A stretch of 64,000 nt of DNA from Chamaea fasciata (taxonomy: Eukaryota > Chordata > Aves > Passeriformes > Sylviidae): assembly GCA_029207755.1 (NCBI GenBank), contig JARCOQ010000003.1, positions 47,350,971 to 47,414,970 of the forward strand. Reading direction: 5' to 3'. How positions within the stretch are numbered: position 1 is the stretch's first letter; each line of letters starts with the position of its first letter. A program made the translations under genes and the position numbers. The notes under the pieces are model-generated. The model did no database searches and was not told where the DNA came from. It was given only the letters and a program-made list of their open reading frames with translations. Shown one piece after another: positions 1 through 13,581 of this stretch.

Positions 1-1748
1 CAGCTACCTCCAAAATAGTTGGTGCATGCATGCAGCCCCATGCAGTGTTACAGCACTGCGACACCAGAGAGCAGCAGCGACAGGTTAGCACAGGGCTCTC
101 AGCAGGACTAGCCAGAGTGGGCAGGGAGCCACCCTGATTTACCTCAGCCAATTTGTGAGACCTTTTACAGCTTCCCGTAGAGCACCACATTCTGTAGCAT
201 AGGAAAAAGCTTCAGGGAGAAGTTAGCTAATACGCCGAGAGGTGTGTTGGTGTTGGAGCTGGGAACACTGTAGGAAGATGAAGCAGCTACCTAGTCTAGT
301 CTGTATAGAACCCCAATCCAGATGTCTAAAATTACTCCTAAAATTAATATTCTAACTCCTGATATTATACTATATTATATTATACTAAGCACTCTTAGTA
401 TTAAGTGTCACCAGTGTGGTCTCATAAAATAAGGCAGACCTGAAAACAAGGTCTCTCTTTGTCACAGTGTGAGATGACTCTCCAGCTTGTTTGGTTTTAG
501 GGTTTTGGGGTTAGGGGCAGGGAGTGTAAGGAGAAGGAAAGTGAAAAGCCAAAGTGAAGTTAAAAAAAGAAGTGGGAAGCAAGTTCATATGAGGGAGTGG
601 AAAAGAGTGGTCCACCAAAGGTGAAGACAAAGATCCTACACTTAGTGTGGTGTGCAAGGTGGAGGGGTGATTTGTTCTTACAGAGAAGAAAAAAGAAATT
701 CTTTCCTAGTGGGGTGGGAAAAGAGTAGCTGATATGCCTTAAGTTCTTAGCAGTCTCAGACTCCAGATAGGATTTTTAAAGGCTGTGGTCTGAAAAACAC
801 GGGGTAAATCTCTCAGTAAATTTGGCCCTGGTTTTTTTTCAGCTCATCTCAGACCTTATATATGAAAAAAGTACAAGTTGAAAGTTATTTTACTGAATTA
901 TTCATGGACAGATTGGATGCAATCAAAGTATTTCAGAAAAACTGTTTGTTCACATATCAGAAAGTCATCTAATGTCAAGCTCTGTAGCATGGATCCCTTG
1001 CTTGGGAAAGTCACATTAACCAAAAATAGTTATGTGTTGGCTGCTTTTGTATAATCTGCCACAGGGATGTCATTACATATGTCACGTCAAATTTTGGATA
1101 AAACAGTGTACGAGAAAGGACTTACACAGAAGATGGGGTTTATTGTAAAGCCTGTGAATCAGGCTAATCCATCTTCTAACTTCCTACGAGAGTGGTGGCC
1201 AGTCAGTGCATGAGTTGCGTGAAACTGCCTGAGCTCCTCCTTTGGCTGCCCATATCTTGCTGTGCCCAACCCCAAACCAGAAGCACATCATATTTCAGTG
1301 GATACAAGCTTCCCTCCTGAGCCACACTGGAGGGCTAGTTCCTCAGAACTGAGTCATTTGCTGCATAGGGAACTTGGTCTCCCAGGCACTCAGTTCTATC
1401 AGCAAGGTTTTGACTGCAGAGTGGTGAGGCGTGGCTGAGAACTGAACTGGAAGGTCAAAATTTAAAAACAGTAAGCCAACAGATTAACACAGCAATTGCA
1501 TACCAATATCTGGTAATTTCCCCCTCACATGAGGGACTGGTAAACAGTGGAGCATCGAAGGTGAAAACACTTCACCTGTACACAAGTATGCACACACATA
1601 TATGAGGTACCTAGAGTTGCAAAATGCTGACCTAGACTGGTTCAGGCAGCTTATTGCAACAGCTCAGAGATTTCTTTTTCTGACTTAGTTTTTTGACTCA
1701 TTTCCCACATGGTTACATATAGAGTTATGGGTTCCCATCCCTTCCTTG

Positions 1749-1767
1749 ACACACACACACACACACA
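1749..1767. repeat. (AC)n microsatellite
   Basis: About nine AC units in a row within otherwise unique sequence. Confidence 0.95.
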
Positions 1768-4700
1768 AACTTGAAAGTTTTGAAGTTGCATGTAAAGTTC
1801 CGTTTTGATTCTATACAGTCAGATTAGGAGTTTTATTCAGTATCAGCTTGCAGAATAACTGTGGGAAATATGGAATTTATTAAGTTTTTTAATTCAGTAA
1901 GAATAGCTCTTGAGTAATTAATTCTTGCTACTCTTGTACTTTCATGTTGTCGTTAAAATGTGAAATATGCAAAGCAGAAACTAGATCTGCATATCATAAA
2001 GTATTTCCACGTTTAAATTAGAATCTTTGGCAATAGTACTTCTGGAATGTGGTATGTATTTCTTTTGAAACTATATGAAGTACATATGGAAGATAATGCT
2101 TATGAAAATGCCTGTTGAAAAAGTATACTATATAAATCAAATATTTAGGACCTCTAAAGTAGAGCAATAAAATCTATAAAATGAATATAAAAAGATACAA
2201 TGCAATTAACATAGTCATGAATGTTTACACAAAAATAGCAGCCAAGCATTTGCAAGAGGAGAAAGAATGTAATTCTTTTATAATGAATAAAGGCAAATAA
2301 ATCAAAGTCTCCTTGCTCAATTTATTGAGTCCTATTCAACACTGGGACTTCCTCTGAACCAATTTGATTTTTGTTCAGTCTTTGTCCAGAGCCACATGAC
2401 TGGAGCAAAACTATGAATTGCTTTAAGCACTCCCAGATGCTGGAGTTGTCATTCTTAGATCATACCACTTCCAATTCTTGTGGAAAAAAGAAAGCATGTA
2501 TTCTCATTATACTGGGCCTTCAGCTGAGTAATCTCCTGATTTAGAGACTCGAGTTTGAAAAAACAGAGTAACAATTACGATCAACTGGTCTGATTTCTGT
2601 TGCTTGATGAAATAAAAAAAAAAAAATTACTCTGTTGCTGCTGGTGTTTTGTTGGCACTATGCTTTACTTCCCTGTCTCTTGCTGCAGCAACCTTAGCAG
2701 TTTCAGTGGGACTGCACATATGCTGCTGATTGAGCTAAGCCAGACTTCAACATCACACCTTGTAAAGGCAGCTCCTATTGCCCTAATGGGAGGCTCTTTC
2801 AAAAGATGTCACCTTTTTTTTTTTCTTTCTTTCTTTTTATCTCCAATTAACACAAGCAGGCTCAACCATATGTTGTTTGCATTTTTAAGAACAGTACAGT
2901 GCGTCTTTTGAAGATCTGCTTAAATGCCACTTTTTCATACTCACAGCATAAATCAAGAAGACTATATATGTTTGTAATTTTATGAAAAATGTTAATTCAC
3001 TGTAAAAGAAAGATAATTTTGCCTTCTCCTCAGCCCTGCTTTTTTATTTCATTATATTTATCCATGGAAAGCAGGCTGTTTGAAGGACTGTGTGTGACAG
3101 TCCCTGCTTACACCCTCAGATGAGTTACAGACCTCTTACATTTGTAGTCTTATGTTGGTTCAAGAATGGGAGATGACAGATGTGCATCTGGGTAGGAAAT
3201 CTCACCCTGAATTGCATAATGGAAACCCCCAAATACATATGGAGATTATGTAGCATGTAAATCCCCCTTTCCTTCAGAACAGATAACCAGAAAAGGGTGG
3301 CAGGACAAGGCTATTGCTCCAAAATCTGCACATTGCACCAGCTGCATCTCTGCTTTTCTGGATTTCAGCCTGTGTTCCTTGTGCCAAGCACAACGTGATG
3401 AAGAATTATTCTTGCTGCAATCATCTGTGTCTGATCCGAGGTCAGGAAAAAACTACAACACTGAACTGCACGTGTATGAAATGCAAGTGCTGTGGAAGAA
3501 ATTATGATACAGGATCAAAAGTGTGATTCTCCCATTGAATTCAAAGATTTGATTGGCTTGTTTCTCTCTTTAAGAGTAAAATTCTTCCTCAAAATTACAT
3601 TTTAATAGTTTAATTGTTATTGGCTTAAGTGATCTATCATAAGCATATTTTTTGGATCCTATAGCAGTTAGAGGATAAACTGCACCTTTTATCTTCATTC
3701 GAGCTCCCCTTCCAAATGACAGCCTTGTACCTCTAACTGTTCTCAAGATGATGGAAAGCTAAAATTTTCCCACTCTGCATAACTGCATGTACTGCTCGCA
3801 CAAATGACCAAAATGTCTGCCTTCTCTAACACATAAATGTGGTATGGTAGTTCAAGCCAGGGGAAGTAGGTGCAAAGGTGAACACTGATGTCTTGAAAAT
3901 TCTTCTCCTTTTAACCAGAAACATAAATATGAGGTGGAAATAAATCATGATTAGACCAAGCTCTCAGAAAAAACCAAAGAAGAATGTTTGTTGTAGGGAT
4001 GAGATGCAGTTTTAGAAAAATAGGGCAGTCAAAAGTTGGGTTGGGTTTGGTTTGTTTTTTAAATTCCTGATGCTTCAAGTCTAAGCTTCAGAACTGTAGA
4101 AATGGCTTCATTTTTAGCCTTTGGACATACCCCAGACATGGTCCCTCACAAGGACAAGTGACTGTGTATTGTATATGCATACAATGGACTAACTGTTAGA
4201 CTAATGGGGGGCTGCAGGAGGTTTCTGTGGCCCCTTCATTAAACTAATGACAAACATCCATCTCTTGTTACAGAGGATACATTCTCTTCCACTTCCCTTT
4301 TGCAACTCACTGTACTTTCTATTTTTTTCAAAGGCTTTTCAGATGTGTTCTCTGAATTCTTAAGAGAGTGTATGATGAAGACTCTTATTACCTATTAATT
4401 ACTAAGCAAATTTTCTAATACTAGTAAGCATCTGAAGTTTATGTAACTGCACCTCATCCTATACTATAGCTGAGACATTTCAACTTCTCTAAGCTTGTGG
4501 ACACAGAAGTCTAAACCCATTTACACATGATTTGCTGTTGGGTAAGAGCCCCAGCTCACCTGAAGACAGTCCCACATATTTACTGTATCTCAACTGGACC
4601 GACGTTCCTTCCACTGGGATGCCTCTACTTCTCACCCCCTGGCTCTGTTTTAAAAGTCTCTTCCATTGAATAGATGGAATGTAAATAAGAAACCAAAGCT

Positions 4701-7700
4701 AGTAGAGGGTGATGACAGTAATTTTATAGAAGTTTCACAGCTGAGAAAATTCTGAGAAGCCAAAAAATTAATATAGTTTCAGAAGACTTGGGATAACATT
4801 GCTTAATGGTGGGAGTTATTAAATGGGGAATGGTGAAGGCACATGAGTACCCCACGTGCTGTTTTTCTGCACAGCTCAAAATCTTTGTATATTAAAGCAG
4901 GGCTGGAAGATCCCAAAGAAGTTTGGCAGGGTGACTGTGAAACATTTTATAACATTTACATCACTGTCTTATGTTTTTCAAGGGAAATTACTCATAGTGT
5001 GATTTCTACAGTAAGTAGAAATCTAATCCCTCCTGCAGCACTGCACACTGCACGCTAACTTAGAGAGAGGAAAGATTAGCTGATGATAGCAGGGTGAGAA
5101 TTCTCAAAGTTTGTCCAGCGTCTCCAAAGTTAAACACTAAGTGTCCTTTACGGAGTGAATATGCAAACATGTTAATGCTGTGGGGATGTCTGTGGTGAGA
5201 AGTTGAGATGAGATGCTGAACTTACTCTCCACAGCTCCGTTCTTTGCTTCAGAGAGGCTGACAGATGTTTGCACTCTGAGCATGCTTTGTAGCAGTCTCC
5301 ATGCTGAAAGGAGTAATCCTGTACCTGCTTTGGCAGTGCATCCAGGTAGAAGGAATTTTTAAAGAAGTTGCTTCAGGGGCTGCAGTGCTTCAAAGAAAAG
5401 TGTTTGAGAAAATATCAGAAGTCTTGAAGTGTGCAGAACACAGCCATAATAACAACAAAAGGGGATGAGCTGTATTCTTGCAAGCAGATATAGTCCTAGT
5501 TGAACGAAACCAAAAGGAAGGAGATGTTAAATAGGAGAAGAATGCAAAAAGAAGTTAAAATAGGAAAATTCCAAATCCAGAGCTCCCAAAACTTTCCAGT
5601 GCCACTATTTTCCAACAGTCTTCATTTTGGTAAAATGAAATACACATAATGTCACTTTATCTTTTAAAGAAGACACTGACTATCAACTAAAGCTGAACTG
5701 CCACTGCAAAGTTCACTTCTGAGCTGTCACCACTGGGTGAAGCAACACATTCCTTGCACACTTGAGAACAGTAATACAATACTTGTCGGGAAGAAAGGAC
5801 TGGATCTTATATTAAAAGCAAGTGGTACATTAAGAGGTAAAGTAAAGCCTACAGGAGATCTGCAGTGGTTTGTTATGCCATAGAAAGTGAGAAGAAACTG
5901 CTGTCCTTGACACTGTCAAGTCCTGTAGGGATTTGGCTGGCTGGCAATTGAAGAATGCAAATAACTGAGGACTGAAGAGTATTTTAAGAAATTGCAAATG
6001 CATCGTGTTCAGAACATGTGCAATTTTTGCAAAAGCCAGACACAGAAAATCTGACACAGTCCTCAAACACAGGCTCTCTGGCTGGAAGAGTGGTAAACGT
6101 GCTGCAAAGGTAGCTGCAGAGTATGTACTGATTAAAGAAGGGCCCCATGCGGAGACCACCTTCCTGTAACTTAGTGCTTCTTTTTTAAATTTTCAATTTA
6201 AATCACCCTTTTAAATAATTTGAAAAATGTATTTGTTATTATGTGGACTTTCCAAGCATGTAATTATTACATTCTGTTATTAGACTGGTAGAATCTGCAG
6301 CAGTCCCTCATGCTGACATTTTAATCACTAGTACTTACTGTAGCGAAACTTCTCACAGGCAGAACTGATTTGTAAAATCAAATCTTACATCCTTTATGGG
6401 GTTTGACATCTTACATAATTAACTAATCTACTATACACCATAGTTCATTGATTTTGCCATGGAAAAAACCAGAAGTTAGACCAAAATTTGCATCTGTTTT
6501 CTTCTTCAAATGGATCATTCTGCCCACCATAAATGTTCTCCTTTTTTGTCATTTCCATGAAAGAAGTTTTATTATTGAGGTAAATGTGTCATGGTCATTC
6601 TGTTTAGTTATTAATATATTTTTTCTTTTTGGAGTTCAGTTTTTGTTTCTGAATGTGGTTGAAGTAGTTAACCCCCAAAGCCTATCTGACAAAGGACTGC
6701 ATTATATCTTCTCATTTCAGCCTTTTTATAAAAATCAACATTGTCTTTCTGTGTGAATTATGACTGGCTTACTGAATAGCTTACCTTGCTCTCATGGTTT
6801 GATACAGCTTGGTTTTTAGTTTGTCCTATAGGTTTTTCTTACTTCTCACCGTTATTATTAACAGAAGCAAAAGAGAAAAGAAAGTAATGTTTTATGTCAT
6901 CTCTGTGTCATATTAGAGTAGCTGAATGACTGGATGAATTTTTCTAACTCAAGTTGCAGGGTGAGTGTTTTGGAAGCAAAACAGTTTTACATATTGTGGA
7001 AATATAAATATTATGCATTGCATTTTAATTCCCTTTCCACTACAAAAAAGATAGCTTGTTTATCACCTTTTTGTATATCAATTCTCTCTTTAAGATAATG
7101 CATATTTAGTTGAAAATAATCTAGTTCAATAAAGAAGTAACAGTTCAAAAGGACTACAATTCCTTTGGTGTTTTGGTATTACAGATAAACCTATCATGGA
7201 AGTGGTTTCCAAACATAGAAAGAATGAATAAATTAATAGGTGATAAACAAAACTCATCTTGTACCTTAGTGATGCAGATCAAACTGTAATACTCAGCTTT
7301 GACACTGGGCCTTTCCTGTGGGGGTTAGAAGTGATTTAGAAACACTCAATGTTCCTTCAAGAGTTTAAAGAGCCTACGTCCCTGCTTACAGAAGAGGCAG
7401 GCTGCTGCTGTCAAGTTCTAAATGCCCATTTCCTTACTCCGATGCTGGGTGCAGGACTTCTCAGTGACCAATCAGATGCTGTGCAGTTGCTGACTCTCCC
7501 TGAAGCCAGGAACTGTCCAGCTTTCACAACAGGCTTTGGTTCCTTCCTCCGTCCTCCCCAGCCTTCTGTGGACACTGTTTCCTGCCTCCACTCCTCATTT
7601 CTGGGCAGTGTGAGCTATGATCACAAATGCAGTTACTGTGGGTTTGTGGTCTTGCAGATTCACTTCACATCAGTCTCCTGTCCAAGCTAATGCTGCAGCC

Positions 7701-10700
7701 CACCTCCATTGCACTTCATAGATCTTCAGCTGTTAGTACAGTAGAAAAATTACTCAATCATCCTCTACATGTTCTTTTCTTATTTTCTTCTTCATGCATT
7801 TAGCCACCCTGTCAGTCTCTCAGACCTAGTATCTGGTGTTACCTCTGAGTTGCACCTCTTTCACATTCTACAACACAGGCTGTTCCTAAACATTCCCAAT
7901 TCTGTAAGCTGCTCTGCCTAGCTATTCATTCAGCTTAAACAACTCCCGGCACTTATTTCCTGTCTCAGTTTTGGCAATTTTTATTTCTCTGTCCTTCTCT
8001 GATCACAGCTTAAGCAGAACTTGGGCAGAGGCATTAACTGTGGAGTTAAATCCATTTTGGTTCCTTTGAAAATACAAGCTAACAGAAGAAAAGGAAAAGA
8101 ACTGTGGGAAAGAAGACCAGAAATTTATTCTGGTGAACCAAAATACTGATTTTTGAACTTTTAGTCATAGGGCAAGCTGGACTCTGCCCTTAGTGGATTG
8201 GCATGGGCTGGGGCTCCATATGAAGACCCAGGTCCCATGAGCACGCAGTAGTCCTAATTAAATGCTCAGGTAGAGTAGAGTTTCCTCACCTCATGGCCTG
8301 ATTACTGTCTTTAACCCCGGTCAGCGCTCTTGTACATAAAGCTGTTGATCTTTCCTGGTCACGCCTTACAGGCATAGCATTTGGGAGATATATGTCTTGC
8401 AGCGGCCAAGAGTTGGTAAGTGTCTTCCTGCCCCTGTTGTGGAGTTTCTGATCCTAATGAATCCTCAAATTTAAAACCCCAGAGAGCATGACAGTATGAG
8501 GAAGTGACTGAATCTATGTTAATACCTTGAACAGCAAGAGGTGTAAATGAAAATCAGCATTGAGAAGAAAAGTAGAAAGGGTGTGTCTATCTGTGCACGT
8601 ATTAGGGAACAGACGTTTCAAGGGACAGAAGCAAGATGTTGATGTGATGTAGATTGAGATAGAGAGGACATTGAAAAACTTTGATCTTTACCTAAGGGGA
8701 TCTGAAATGAAAAGGAATCACAGAATCAAAGATAACCATCAAGGACCCTGAAATTAGGAAGGGGACAGTACGGCGGAGGCAATGATGTGCTGAATGGTGA
8801 ACTGGAAGTCAACAGTGGTTAAAAGGAGATCTTCCTAACATGAATGACTGAGTCAGCTGGACCAGACAGCCTGCAGTAGGCCAGGAGCAGAGCAGGACCA
8901 GAAAAAAGAGTGCTGACTGGAGGCATATAAGTAGATTGGAAGAAAATAAAGCTCCTGCTGTCTATACCTAGCATTTTCACAGTATTTTCTACACTTAGGA
9001 AGTATTCAGGTTTTGCCAGGGAGCACTATGCTTCCCAGCACCAAAACTAGGAACCAGCAAAGCCCAACAGCATTGCAGTCGTGATCCAGCAAGGCTCCCA
9101 CCTCAGCATGTCCAAGTATCAAGAACTAAATGGATTCCAAAAGACATGTGTACACATTTTTCTGAACAGATAACCATCTCATTACCTGAAAAACCTATCT
9201 CCTATAGACTTTAACATGAAAGACCAAGGGGCTTTAATTACAGAGTTAGGAAAAGTTTTCACTGCTTTGAATAAACTTGGATGTGTATGGACAGACTCCA
9301 GGAACAAGCCCAGCCAATTATGGAATCTGGAGGGCATAACAGAAAAAGGCTCTGCTATAGTTGTGGTTTGTGCCATTACCTTCAGTGAAAAAATATATTC
9401 AATGGGTACAGCTATATATCACTAACTCTTGTCTCCTGCAGCCAAGACCATATACATAAAAAAAAAACCACACTTTCCAAAAAGAAGGACATGTTTTTGA
9501 CCATGTAAAACACCTCTCCTTCCAAGTTACTGTGGTGAGGGTGGAGCATTCAAGCATTTTTTTTCTCTCTCCTTAAATGTAAAACAATTTTCTGTTACTC
9601 TATAGAGGATGGAGAGGCACAGGAATTATGCATCCAGACAACAATGATCAGAAGCCTGAGAATCCCTACATTATCCACCAGACACACAATTCCAGTCCTT
9701 TGCTATTCTGACTGGAGTTGCCTCATCTACATTTCACTTGATGCAGTTTGAGATCATTACTTTTTTTCCTATTCACAGAGGTGACAGAAAAGGGGATTAA
9801 TCTTTGTTGTTGTTGTTGTTTAGTTTTGTTTTTCTGGTGGTCTGTTATTACTATAATTCTAAGTCACCTTTTCTCTATGCTAAACAAACCCAATTCCGGT
9901 GATTTTTGCCAGTGGTCACATATTTCCCCCAGCTCTGCTCCCTGCTGTTGCTGCCTGTGACTCTTCAGTTGTTTAAGATCCTTTTTATGTGAACCCTGTT
10001 TATATGGTTTAATGATCTCTTACCGAGGCAGGCAGCTTTACCTTTCACCACTCAGGTCTGCCCTCTGGGGCTCAAACTTCTCATTTTCACAGATAATGGG
10101 TTTAGAAAAGTGAGGACGTGAGAGTCCTCATTAAGAGAATCATCTTTAATAGTTGATTACCAACCGATCGTCCAACCAGCATTTTCCTTGAAATGCAACA
10201 AAAGAAGTCTAAATTGTTTTCTCTTGCAGATACACATGTATGAATCATAGTTCTCAGTTCCTAGGGAACCTTCTTATTCCCTACCACAAATCACAAACTT
10301 CAAAATTTTAACTTCAGCTGTTATTCACCTATGCTGTTCTTTTCTAAGACGGTTAGATAGTTAATTAGAAAATGGGAAGAGATATTACCTTCTGCAAAAT
10401 TTGAGTGATTTGGGAGCCTAATTTTCTATGAAAGGTTATTAGATTAGGTTTTTAAAATATGCTTTTGAAGATATGGGTCGGGCCTAAATGACAATATGAA
10501 AACTGAAATAAAATGTTTCTTTTTAATGTGAATTTACATTATTTTAATTGTATGTTTACAATACTTTAAATACAGATTTACATATTTTGATGTATGTTTA
10601 CCTCTTAATCCTTCTTTGTATGTCTTCCTCCAGTCTTAATTTTCATTTCTGTTCATTAATTATTTTTAGAGACAGCTATTCAACACATGTATTTTACTCC

Positions 10701-13558
10701 TCTTGACCATTAAAGCCATAGTAAAGGTACATATTTCTTGAAAATCGCAAGTTATGTCTGTTTTTCTTTCCCCAAGCCATTTGCACCCTATGACTCAAAT
10801 GAGCAGCCACTAATGTAAGGTGGGAAAAAATAATCCTTCTGCAGTCTGTTTTCCCTCATTGCAGTCTTCCTCTGCAGCAATAGAAATACTGAGATTTCTC
10901 CCCAAAAGCTACCTGTTGCCTCCTGAGACCTGAGTGCAGCAGAGCCCGAGCAGGTGCAGGGCAGAACCCCATACCGAACATTCTGCTCAGAGGGGATCTG
11001 GGCACCAGGATGACCAGGACAGGATGGATCTTGCATTACTTCCTGCCACAGTTATTAAGCAGTACAGACATAACCAGTGAGGCTTGCCCAGAAGCAGCTC
11101 AGAAGAGTTATTTAATTGTAAATACAATTCCACACACATAATCCTCTCAGTACTTTTTGGGAGAGGTTAAATCAATATGCAAAGTTTGTGGGTGTAGCTT
11201 CGATTGTAATAAATCCCCAATTTCTTGCCACAAAAGCAGACTGACAATATCTTCCTCAGAGCTCTCAAGTGCCAGACAGACATTCAGGGAGGTTTTGTGA
11301 TTCCTGTCACACTGTTCAGAGCACAAAGAAAACTGAACATGAAGGCTCAGATCCCTCTCGCCCACGGTGACATTCTCACACTGACCCTCTTTACAGGTGC
11401 TCCACTTTGCATAAAGACTAGAAGATCCCTGGGCCCAGGGTCAGGGACCAGCAGGCTCTGGATGAGGGACCTTCGCAGAAAAGTGGTAAATCCGAGTTTA
11501 AATTGTTTGAGGCAAAGGAAGGCTCAAAACTCATCTCCTTCACCTTGCACAGAGGGGAAATGCCCACCTGTAAATCAAGTATTGCAGTGTTAAGACCACT
11601 ATATATTTCTGCAATTTTAACAACAAGTGACAAATTGTTAGACAGCAGCTTTAAGGACAGGCAAACAGATTTTAATCTGGCAAAGCTTCTGCCAAGTGAC
11701 TAATTTGTATCTACGCCTTGTTATAGACAAAGGTACAGAACTGTGGATCACATCAAGAGTAGAAAGATGCAAAATGCATTTATTACTGCAGGGAAATAAA
11801 CTGCTCCTCTGAGTTAATAGTCCCAAAATGGCACATTCTCTCTAGCTATGTATTGTAAAACTTTCTGTTGAACCAGACACACAGACCTTTGCTTACAAAA
11901 CACCAGCAGCTGTAATTAACACCTGAGAAGCCCAAGAAGGAGCATGGCTGTAAGGCTTGTGCAAACACATCCTACTACTTAATTCTGTTACGATGCAAAC
12001 AAAAGCCATATGCCTCAGGATAAGAGAGTGTAAGAAACAGCAATCAATATTTCACAGAGATGGAAATAAACAGGCAGGAGGAGTTGAGAGATGATAGCTG
12101 GAGCTAGCTTACTGCTTAAACAAATGCCAACTTGAATTTAAGTATGACAGGGAGAAAAAAAGGTTTAAGGAAGAAGGGCATGTTCAGTTGAATTCCTAAA
12201 TTTCTTGTGCTGCATTCACACAGTATTTTATGTCATTACTAAATTTGGTGTCAAGCCAGTGCTCTGAATTCTCACATCCCATTTAAAATAAAATTATGTT
12301 CCTCAGGGTCATGGCTGTGAAGAAATCATTGAAGACGTGAATCAAACAGGAATGATGTAGTCTTATGTTCAAGAGACCAAAGATAATCAAAAGAATATTT
12401 TTCAATCGATATGACCTGTTCATTCCTTCACAGTACTGACTCTGAAATCTGAAGATGACAGACAGAACGTGAACATTATTAACTGTTCAACTGCTGATCA
12501 TTTTAGTCAAGTTAGCTAATAAAGAAAACATATCTAAAGACAAAAATACACATATGTCCCACTTAGAGCACTGAAGCAGCCTCATTGTACAATCAAAAAG
12601 ATTTTACTTGGTATTTCTGAATAGAAAAAAATTACCAAAAATATGTTCATAAGTTATCCTCTTCTGTATGTTTGTGATAAGCTCGACAATTTTTCAATGC
12701 CATCTCGAAAAATATTCTAGAGTTGGGAGATGGAAATTGGTTCACTTATCCACAAAGGATAGGTGATTTCTTTTTGAAGGTTTATTATTATTTAGTCAGT
12801 GCTCTTATGAGAATCAGCTGGCCTATGAATTTAAATAGAGTTAGTAGCTGTCAAAATAGCTCATGACCCACTGGTCTCTTTCAGCTGGGCTGGGCATCCA
12901 CTTACCAAATTATTGTGGTGTGAACAGAGGACAAGAAGTGAACTTTGCCCTTGAAAACAGCAGCAAGACCCCACCAAACCAAACCCCACACCCAGAGTGC
13001 TCCAGTCCTCACATCAGTAGTCTAGGCAGATGAGTGCAAGCATAGTATCTTGTTGTCATTGACTCAGAATTACAAATGTGGAATGCTAGGTAGATGTTTA
13101 GGGTTTATATGCAAAAAACATTGGTAGAAGAGAGGACCAGATGGGAGATTTAGGAGACAGTGCAGAAGGGAAAAGTTTCCACCTGGAATTTTAAACCAGC
13201 ACCCAGAGCTGGAGCTGACAAAACCAGAACCTAAAGACCTGTTAAGGCAGTCATTAAGAGCTCTACCTAGACCTTTACCTTACAAGGTAGGAAAGCTTTA
13301 AACATCTGGAACTTTTGAGACCAGCAATCCCTCCTTGACTGCCAGAGGCTCCTAATACTTCATCCCATAGCAGTGACAAAACCACATATGGTTTTCACCA
13401 GAGGGCATCCAGAGTCTGAAGGAGTTGGAGCCAGAACTTCTGAACTAGCTCTATTTTTCTTCTCAACTCAGAGATCTCTGTACCAACATTTACATCTGTA
13501 TTGTTGTTTTTGAATTTTCTAAGATGTTCTGTCCTCCTGGAAACGTAAGAGTTAACAG

Positions 13559-13581
13559 AAAAAAAAAAAAAAAAAGAAAAA
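13559..13581. repeat. Poly-A run
   Basis: Seventeen consecutive A, one G, then further A. No CR1 or other retroelement sequence precedes it on the plus strand that I recognise. Confidence 0.9.

Noticed and set aside
3314..3526. Cysteine-rich 70-codon plus-strand frame resembling a small secreted protein
   Set aside because: The cysteine spacing matches no family I recognise, the frame is short, and nothing else supports a gene here.
8717..8750. AATCACAGAATCAAAG, similar to a CR1 3' terminus
   Set aside because: Only about 20 nt resemble CR1 and the following sequence does not; too little to call.
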